Assembly: GCF_950023065.1 (NCBI RefSeq)
Contig: NC_088679.1
Coordinates: 30,938,001 to 31,002,000, forward strand
DNA length: 64,000 bases
Origin: Planococcus citri
Lineage: Eukaryota > Arthropoda > Insecta > Hemiptera > Pseudococcidae
Reading direction: 5' to 3'
A program made the translations under genes and the position numbers. Shown piece after piece: positions 61,401 to 64,000 of this stretch (positions are counted from its first letter, which is position 1; each line of letters opens with the position of its first letter). Below the pieces are notes generated by a model. That model was not told the origin of the DNA. It worked only from the letters and a program-made list of their open reading frames with translations, and did not search any database.

Positions 61401-63509
61401 AAAACATTACGTTTGGCGCGAATCGCATATTTCTAGTTTTCCAGGGGTTCCCAAAATATTGAAATTACAAAAAATTGGAAAATTCGATTTTTGAGTACCA
61501 GCGCAAAATTTTATTGAGCTCAAAATTTGGTAGAATGAAGGTCTTTCAGATACTAATACACTGTAGAAAGCTTTTTAGCGGGGTTCAAAGGAGTGGGTTC
61601 AAAATTAAGTGGTTCCAAAATTTTCCAAAAATCAAAAAAACTCCAATTTCTGCCCCCGTCGAAAACAGAAAAATCACCTCACAGAACGTTCGTCGGATTC
61701 AAACATATATTTTGCGCTGAAAAAATGTTCGAAATACTCAGTGATTCCTAAAATTATTTTTTTATTCACAACTTTGGAAACCCCTGGAGCTCAAATAGTG
61801 GTCATTTTGGGTTAACTAACCACGAATTCGTATTTAGGACATTTATTACAACATTTTGAGGGATGGTTGAGTCGTTTCCAGTGTAATTGTCTAACTTTCA
61901 ATTTTTCTGTTTTATGATTGCATTTGAATAAGAATAAACTGTTCTTATTCGAGTTGAAAATTTTAGTGAGTAAAATTGAAAATTTTGGTATAAAAAGTTG
62001 GAATTTTCAGCAATCTGCACCCCTCTCCTTCGCCAAAAAAGCTCTTCGGTTCGACCCTGAATGTTGGTTTAATTTAGGTTTACAAAAAAAAACTACTTTT
62101 TTGGTCACTTTTTTCACTTTTGAAAGTTACTTAAGTAAGTTACGTTTTCTTATAAAAATTCAAGTACGATGTCTGATTTAGTAAACAGTTTGAAAAATGC
62201 ACTATTTTGCTCCTGGAGAGGGGTCATATGAGGTTAGATTGATACCAGTAAAAATCACATCGGTGACACTTTCTCACTTGTTGTGCCAAATTTGAACCTT
62301 CTGGGTCAATTAGAGGTAGCTGGCAGTCAAAAGTAAGAGGGAAATTCAGTTTTTTCACCTCAAGTACGGTGGAAATGACCTCGAATGCCGAAATTTGGAC
62401 ATGTTGGTCACAGTGAAAGTACTATGGTTTCATTTTTGTTGACCATTTTTATCAATCGGAGTCCTTATTCTGACCCAAGTTGCATCAATGAATGAGGACT
62501 GTATTCAAAAAAAAAAACTGAGTCGTTTATTCTGAAAACGTTGTTCAAAGCTCAGAAAACGTATGTTTTACGTTGTTGGAACATTACCTAATATTTCTGC
62601 TTACTTTTCTTATGGAAAATACACACAAATCACAGCACAAAGATTATTCAAAGGAAGTGACTATCGTAATCATTATGCTATCGAACAAATAATTTATTTG
62701 TATTATAAATGGGTAATTAATCTTCAGCAATAAAAAATTAGTTGATCTTTCTTCAGCCAAAAATAATAATAAATTGATAAAATGCATAAACGATGCATCT
62801 CATTTCTCGATTCGTATTTAATATGCACGAGAATAGATTATCAATAAAGTTCTAAATTGAATTTTTTCATGTGACGTGTATATAAATTGTATGTCTGTGC
62901 AATCAGAAGTGCTGATAATGCGGAGGTTATTACTGATATTTTTTTTCGCGTGTATACGACTCAGAGAACTGGCGTTATCATATTTTCGCAAGTGATTTCG
63001 AATAAACGAACCATAAAACATCGTACATATTTGCTAATAGCGTGAAGATAATGTTACGAATAATTTATTGGAATTAAAATTAATATTTTCATTGGCCCGA
63101 ACGCCCTAATGGTACACACACCACACCAAAAAAGAAAAAAGTTTAAATATTACGAATAATTTACGATATTTAATTATACGTGAATTACCTAATAGAGTAT
63201 AATCTCGATTGTAGGTACGTGTATATTACGTGTGAACTAATTTTATTTTTCTTTTTTGTTTCTTTTTTTGACAGACTTTCACAGCATGGTGTAATTCACA
63301 TTTAAGAAAAGCCGGCACAGCCATCGATAATATAGACGAAGATTTTCGTAATGGGTTAAAACTGATGTTACTATTGGAGGTAATCTCCGGCGAAACGTTA
63401 CCGAAACCAGATCGCGGTAAAATGAGATTTCACAAAATTGCCAATGTAAATAAAGCTCTGGATTTCATCGCCAGCAAAGGAGTCAAGCTCGTGTCGATCG
63501 GCGCCGAAG
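14651..63509 (+). CDS. Actn: Alpha-actinin, 5' part (first two coding exons, gene continues past window)
   Basis: Exons 14651-14770 and 63275-63509 join in phase 0 to give 118 residues plus one base of the next codon. The product is an actin cross-linker that acts as an antiparallel dimer at muscle Z-discs and cell adhesions. Residues 1-40 are the variable N-terminus, ending GLLDPAWEKQQKK. From residue 41, TFTAWCNSHLRKAG begins the first calponin-homology domain, followed by FRNGLKLMLLLEVISGE and KIANVNKALDFI, ending SIGAE. This wording is near-diagnostic for insect and animal alpha-actinins. The second CH domain, spectrin repeats and EF-hands are outside the window. The 48.5-kb intron is very long compared with introns of the neighbouring helicase gene. 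Confidence 0.95.
16981..17098. repeat. Near-perfect long hairpin (30-bp arms, 58-nt loop)
   Basis: The arm 16981-17010 and the arm 17069-17098 are reverse complements at 29 of 30 positions. The loop is A/T-rich. Transcribed as part of the alpha-actinin pre-mRNA it would fold into a long, almost uninterrupted stem. It could be a microRNA-like precursor or a decayed foldback element; no target duplication is evident. Confidence 0.85.
17220..17550. repeat. GGAGCCTCCAG-family repeat, copy a
   Basis: This copy shares text with the copies at 29440-30660, 41960-42440 and 45120-45320: a TTTCCAG-TTCTGGA core, a CTCCAGAATTTT stretch, a CTCCAGAAGACGT word and AATCGATTTTT-like flanks. It ends with the core in reverse (CGGAGGCTCCAGAATG), so the unit is partly palindromic. 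It is non-coding. Confidence 0.6.
17820..17960 (+). repeat. Dispersed repeat left-end fragment (AGGTGTCTATCAGGTC)
   Basis: The text from AGGTGTCTATCAGGTC through GTCATCCTTTTGGCCAAAA and on to TTTTCAAAATTGA matches the segment starting near 51465. The opening also resembles the left end of the element at 18314 (CAGGGTGTCTACCAGGT). It appears to be a truncated or decayed left end of the same transposon group. Confidence 0.65.
18314..19551. mobile_element. DNA transposon-like element with CAGGGTGTCTACC ends, about 1.24 kb
   Basis: The left end is CAGGGTGTCTACC and the right end is GGTAGACACCCTG, a 13-bp perfect terminal inverted repeat. A second right end (AGTAGACACCCTG) lies inside at 19171-19183, so two elements may be nested or a right end was duplicated. 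The left end contains several copies of GTAGTGA. The segment 18660-19183 matches 53570-54003 elsewhere in the intron. I found no matching 8-bp target duplication at the outer ends, so the hAT assignment rests only on the CAGGG ends. No transposase is visible. Confidence 0.65.
19552..22289. other. Less repetitive intronic block, no gene seen
   Basis: This block has higher CpG content than its surroundings, especially 20850-21560. Small ORFs on both strands, up to about 110 codons near 20588-20920, show no recognisable family and overlap each other. It is a candidate regulatory or alternative-first-exon region by composition only. Confidence 0.4.
22440..22697. repeat. Foldback inverted repeat, about 258 bp
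   Basis: The left half (22440-22560) and right half (22573-22697) are imperfect reverse complements over nearly their whole length. The outer word ATGTTTCCAAAACGCACTAA at 22453-22472 reappears inverted around 22664-22683. The inner word GGCTGATTTTTTGAT reappears inverted near 22595-22609. The short ORFs found on each strand here are mirror images of each other, caused by the palindrome. This is a hairpin MITE or foldback element, capable of forming long dsRNA if transcribed. Confidence 0.85.
22698..29439. other. Intronic sequence, no gene seen
   Basis: This mixed block is AT-rich from 22700 to 24200 and from 24800 to 26400, with less repetitive CpG-containing DNA around 24200-24700 and 26400-29200. 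A partial relative of the GGAGCCTCCAG family occurs near 26060-26200. A short word (ATGGGCCA preceded by TATC or TACC) is repeated at about 27293 and 27372. No ORF here shows a protein family signature. Confidence 0.4.
29440..30660. repeat. GGAGCCTCCAG-family repeat, largest copy with internal tandem duplication
   Basis: Two direct copies of about 135 bp lie at roughly 29625-29760 and 29930-30066, offset by about 300 bp. Each holds the core CATTCTGGAGCCTCCAGC and GCTCTAGAAG-CGT. A reversed core (GCTGGAGGCTCCAGAACTG) lies at about 30493-30511. The outer ends carry inverted TTTCGATTTTTGGCGAA-like words at 29485 and 30645. A minus-strand ORF (30065-30574) lies between the cores; it has no recognisable family and is probably chance. 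Confidence 0.65.
30661..32554. other. Intronic sequence, no gene seen
   Basis: The first part is AT-rich and the part after 31640 is less repetitive and CpG-containing. ORFs up to 103 codons overlap on opposite strands at 31460-31783 with no recognisable domain. Nothing else could be supported. Confidence 0.35.
32563..34456. mobile_element. Non-autonomous hAT-type transposon, 1894 bp, long inverted ends, 8-bp TSD
   Basis: The ends are TAGGGTGTACCTTATTT and its complement, extending as long inverted repeats over about 90 bp (32563-32656 and 34375-34456, with small gaps). Both share the word CTCCCACCCCCCAAAAACAT. Flanks are GTACTTAT at 32555-32562 and 34457-34464, a perfect 8-bp target duplication. 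TAGGG ends and 8-bp duplications point to hAT. No transposase ORF is present. The right half contains a tandem array, listed separately. Confidence 0.9.
33530..34325. repeat. Degenerate tandem repeat inside the 1.9-kb hAT element (about 160-bp period)
   Basis: About five diverged units start near 33530, 33706, 33866, 33992 and 34157. Each has a GAGGGGCTCC-like opening, then a TTTTTCTTGAAAAAG word, a TTATTTAGAAA-like word, TCTGC-CA-AAA, and a long T/A tract. One unit (33866-33991) is shorter because part of its opening is missing. Confidence 0.65.
35560..36420. repeat. Degenerate short-period A-rich repeat array (AAAATT type)
   Basis: This block consists of loosely repeated words such as GAAAATTTGAAATCACT, GCTTAAAAATTAATAAAAA and CCAAAAATTGATG with a period of roughly 30 bp. 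It is similar in style and partly in wording to 51560-52440, 52880-53560 and 60890-61110. An ORF on the minus strand (35856-36170) encodes an F/Y/L-rich low-complexity string and is a by-product of the repeat. Confidence 0.5.
37393..37618. mobile_element. Small hAT-type MITE, 226 bp
   Basis: The left end is CAGTGGCGTAGCC and the right end is GGCTACTCCACTG, complementary at 12 of 13 bases. The CAGTGGCGTAGC end is a widespread hAT terminus. The flanking 8-mers ACCATGAA (37385-37392) and ATCATGAA (37619-37626) match at 7 of 8 positions, consistent with an aged target duplication. It is non-coding. Confidence 0.82.
37627..41950. other. Less repetitive intronic block, no gene seen
   Basis: CpG-containing sequence alternates with AT-rich tracts. 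ORFs are under 95 codons, overlap on opposite strands and show no family signature. I see no RNA gene or repeat with clear boundaries here. Confidence 0.4.
41960..42440. repeat. GGAGCCTCCAG-family repeat, copy c
   Basis: The left part carries CATTTTTCGATTTTTGGCGA and a core-like CTAGAGCCACCAG. The right part carries the reversed core CCGGAGGCTCCAGAACGG, followed by CCAATCGACTCGGA and CCAAATTTCAGC, which closely match 30490-30600. The arrangement, forward core then reversed core, is the same as in the copy at 29440-30660. Confidence 0.6.
42450..44330. other. Intronic sequence, no gene seen
   Basis: Mostly less repetitive sequence with more CpG from 42800 to 44100. Overlapping ORFs of 60-103 codons on both strands show no recognised domains. 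Confidence 0.35.
44340..45000. repeat. Degenerate tandem array, about 30-bp period (CTCACTTTT...CAAAAATT)
   Basis: About 20 diverged units follow the pattern CTCACTTTTTG, then ACAAAATTACC, then GAAAAAT. The clearest run is 44535-44620. The array is related in style to 48330-49230 and 57900-58760. It has no coding capacity. Confidence 0.65.
45120..45320. repeat. GGAGCCTCCAG-family repeat, copy d
   Basis: This carries CATTTTTCGATTTTTGGTGA, then a GCTGAAATTTGG stretch and the core GCCGTTCTGGAGCCTCCAGC. It appears to be one arm of the family seen at 17220, 29440 and 41960. Confidence 0.6.
45330..48320. other. Intronic sequence, no gene seen
   Basis: AT-rich to 45900, then less repetitive with more CpG. 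It contains an AAAG microsatellite at about 46143-46173 and a CRE-like TGACGTCA at 46828-46835. No ORF has a family signature. Confidence 0.35.
48330..49230. repeat. Degenerate tandem array with a 185-bp higher-order duplication
   Basis: The block is built from AGTCCTGTTTTTT...TCAAAATTGTCAAAA units of about 30-40 bp. Within it, 48892-49046 and 49077-49228 are a clear direct duplication offset by 185 bp; they share CCAAAACACCCAAAAAGTAT and TTTTCTGTCTGTGTCAAAAA. ORFs here are lysine- and phenylalanine-rich by-products. Confidence 0.75.
50003..50623 (-). CDS. Unrecognised open reading frame, 206 aa from first ATG (doubtful)
   Basis: An open frame on the minus strand runs through 221 codons, from a TTG at 50668; the first ATG is at 50623. 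It is the longest ORF in the intron and longer than expected for this AT-rich DNA, although local GC is higher here, which lowers stop frequency. The product is basic, with Arg/Ser/His-rich text (DQRRDRDRGRYLALSSYHDL) and no signal peptide, membrane segment or family motif I recognise. It could be chance, a retroposed remnant or a lineage-specific nested gene. I saw no clear promoter. Confidence 0.15.
   Translation of the reverse strand: MYIVHVCARCCARTNTEIDASHKEDNLLSVANSFLHKQISHQRKLTSTKDQRRDRDRGRYLALSSYHDLSRSHQRIRHFTIKSSMSTEPLDAADIVFLVKIAGMRAHSRTHSIVWYFHSDRNRSSIVKFLNRPRIRNTRFKITNVFVSINGLQLGHREYSSGSQKKYIILIVTCALHRVSVLYKNLLMNHLLIHFLNHYTEGKSHD
52446..52472 (+). repeat. Poly(A) run of 27
   Basis: This uninterrupted A tract lies 13 bp before the inverted-repeat element at 52486. 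It may be a retroposon tail or slippage product; no SINE or LINE sequence was recognised upstream. Confidence 0.8.
52486..52875. mobile_element. MITE with perfect 40-bp terminal inverted repeats, 390 bp
   Basis: Positions 52486-52525 and 52836-52875 are exact reverse complements over 40 bp. The outermost bases are ATATGAAGAGTG. If the element proper starts at TGAAGAG, it is bordered by TA dinucleotides, which would fit a Tc1/mariner-type MITE; this is tentative. The interior contains a diverged direct duplication of about 150 bp (52570-52720 and 52727-52860), each copy starting near ATTGGCT-TTTAGG-GAGTTTA and ending with a partial end-like CGTTTTGGAA word. Identical ends suggest recent mobility. 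Confidence 0.88.
54004..57170. other. Less repetitive intronic block, no gene seen
   Basis: Relatively CpG-containing sequence, especially 54550-55460 and 56090-56800. Overlapping ORFs on both strands (up to 121 codons at 55107-55472 plus and 116 codons at 54950-55300 minus) show no recognised family; sharing the same DNA, at most one could be real. Nothing else could be supported. Confidence 0.4.
57170..57355. repeat. Degenerate minisatellite, CCCGAATCTGGTTT type, 16-18 bp period
   Basis: Short units of the form TTCCCGAATCTCATT are repeated with many changes (TCTCCGAAC, TCCCTGAAC, TCTCCGAATC, TTCCTGAATTC, TTCCCGAATCTGG, TTCCCGAATTTAA, TCTCCCGAATG). About ten units are discernible. Confidence 0.65.
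57900..58760. repeat. Degenerate short-period array related to 48330-49230
   Basis: Words such as CCTGTCAAAAGTCTTGCTTTTTTGGCATGA, split and varied, recur at about 57920 and 58660. Around them are TTTTGTTGAAATTTGTCAAAAAGTCC-like units. The wording matches the arrays at 44340 and 48330. Two G or C runs (about 57986-57995 and 58030-58037) are embedded. Confidence 0.5.
60870..61110. repeat. Fragment of the AAAATTG repeat family
   Basis: The text TTTTTCAAAAATGCAGAAATTATT through GTTACTGAAAATTACCATAAATTGG closely follows 51560-51650, in the same orientation. It is a partial copy of that transposon interior, lying just upstream of the dispersed repeat at 61215. Confidence 0.6.
61215..61880 (+). repeat. 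Dispersed repeat, copy 2 (matches 241-900)
   Basis: This is the second copy of the repeat near the window's left edge, same orientation. The inner inverted repeat is kept at 61441-61455 (CCAGGGGTTCCCAAA) and 61773-61787 with one mismatch. Shared landmarks include GCTTAATTAAACTTTTTCAT and GAAGGTCTTTCAGATACTAA. It contains no coding sequence. Confidence 0.75.
63275..63509 (+). CDS. Actn: Alpha-actinin coding exon 2 (CH1 domain)
   Basis: The acceptor TTTTTTTGACAG ends at 63274. The exon encodes 78 residues plus one base, starting TFTAWCNSHL and ending KLVSIGAE. The donor is GAAG then GTTGGT at 63510. The family continues with an E residue (codon starting G), which fits the one left-over base. 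Alternative use of the GTAAAG five bases downstream (63515) would break the frame. Confidence 0.95.
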
Positions 63510-64000
63510 GTTGGTAAAGAAAAACATAACCTATTCTAAATATTTCGACGTACGTGTAGGATGATCTAAAAATCACAAAAATGTATTTTTTTTTTTTTTT
63601 CAAAATTGGGCTTCAAACAGGCAAAAGCTCAAAGTTGGTGACCTTTCAGAGGGGGGGGGGGCTGAAAATTGAGAAGTTTTATGAGAATCACGAAAGCCAG
63701 GAGAAAACTTTTCCCATCGAAAATAACAGTACTTTGGAGACTCATTACTGCGTTCCCTTTTGATCTTGTGGTCTCCAAGTTTCCATGGTTCTCTTTTTAT
63801 TCAAAGAATACTGCTACCGTGAATTTAGTCAAAATTCTAAAGCGTTATATTTTGTTTTTTTTATCAATTTATGTAATTTTTTGGGCCATTTTGTGAACTT
63901 TGAAAAAATACTTTGAGATTTTTTGAACACCTTGTATGTAGGTCAAAAAAAATTTACACCGTACGAGTTATTTTAATGATTTGCATGCCGAAGTTGATGG
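63510..64000 (+). other. Start of alpha-actinin second intron
   Basis: AT-rich sequence with a poly-T run and a G run (63651-63660) follows the CH1 exon. The next exon, expected to begin with the IVDGNLKMTLG-type text of CH1, is not convincingly present before the window ends. Confidence 0.6.

Larger units (their letters stand above)
14771..63274 (+). other. Giant first coding intron of alpha-actinin (about 48.5 kb)
   Basis: The intron runs from GTAACC to the acceptor before 63275. No ORF in it resembles a known protein on either strand. It alternates AT-rich repeat blocks, listed separately, with less repetitive blocks containing more CpG and sites like TGACGTCA (15320, 19939, 46828). The less repetitive blocks are roughly 19600-22280, 23740-24780, 26400-29440, 31640-32555, 34465-35450, 37627-40950, 42640-44280, 45900-48120, 49900-51440, 54200-56930, 59690-60850 and 62560-63270. 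Alternative first exons or muscle enhancers could sit there, but I could identify none. Confidence 0.85.

Noticed and set aside
63970..64000. Possible start of the third alpha-actinin exon (GAAGTTGATGG could read EVDG)
   Set aside because: There is no AG acceptor immediately before it and the preceding text does not match alpha-actinin.
1..64000. tRNA, rRNA and spliceosomal RNA genes
   Set aside because: I scanned for B-box-like GGTTCGA contexts and conserved rRNA words and found none with a supporting cloverleaf or context.

Overview
This is a eukaryotic, almost certainly insect, nuclear window: strongly AT-rich, with split genes using GT-AG introns (many of 50-120 bp), long non-coding stretches and many small non-autonomous DNA transposons. 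Gene content (an Inactive-type TRPV channel, a DHX57 helicase, alpha-actinin) and frequent TAGGTACCTA-like words would suit a hemipteran such as a scale insect or mealybug, but that placement is inference. I saw no bacterial genes, rRNA, tRNA or CRISPR arrays.

Region 1-4600 holds the 3' end of a TRPV channel gene (plus strand). Five exons between 3473 and 4526 encode the last 223 residues: the S5/pore loop, S6 and C-terminal tail. Its earlier exons lie left of the window. The putative intron to the left contains a dispersed repeat and a 610-bp hAT-type element with a perfect 8-bp target duplication. Region 4705-10469 (minus strand) is a complete 20-exon gene for a DHX57-type DEAH/RHA RNA helicase of 1305 residues. 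All exon junctions keep frame. It is tail-to-tail with the channel gene, with stop codons only about 180 bp apart. Region 10470-14650 is the spacer between the divergent starts of DHX57 and alpha-actinin and carries a second hAT-type insertion.

Alpha-actinin (plus strand) begins at 14651 with a 40-residue first coding exon. Its second coding exon, encoding most of the first calponin-homology domain, is at 63275-63509. The intron between them is about 48.5 kb and fills three quarters of the window. No convincing gene lies inside it. It holds two more hAT-type elements, a 390-bp element with perfect 40-bp inverted ends, two long foldback repeats, several families of dispersed repeats, and arrays of degenerate short-period repeats in both orientations. 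Between these lie less repetitive, more CpG-containing blocks, which are the best candidates for regulatory sequence or unrecognised non-coding exons.

The three genes have no evident functional link: mechanosensory ion channel, RNA helicase and actin cross-linker. I found no new multi-gene system. The observations most worth checking are the foldbacks (16981-17098 and 22440-22697), the short-period repeat arrays, the nested or tandem structure inside several elements, and a 206-residue unexplained ORF at 50003-50623.
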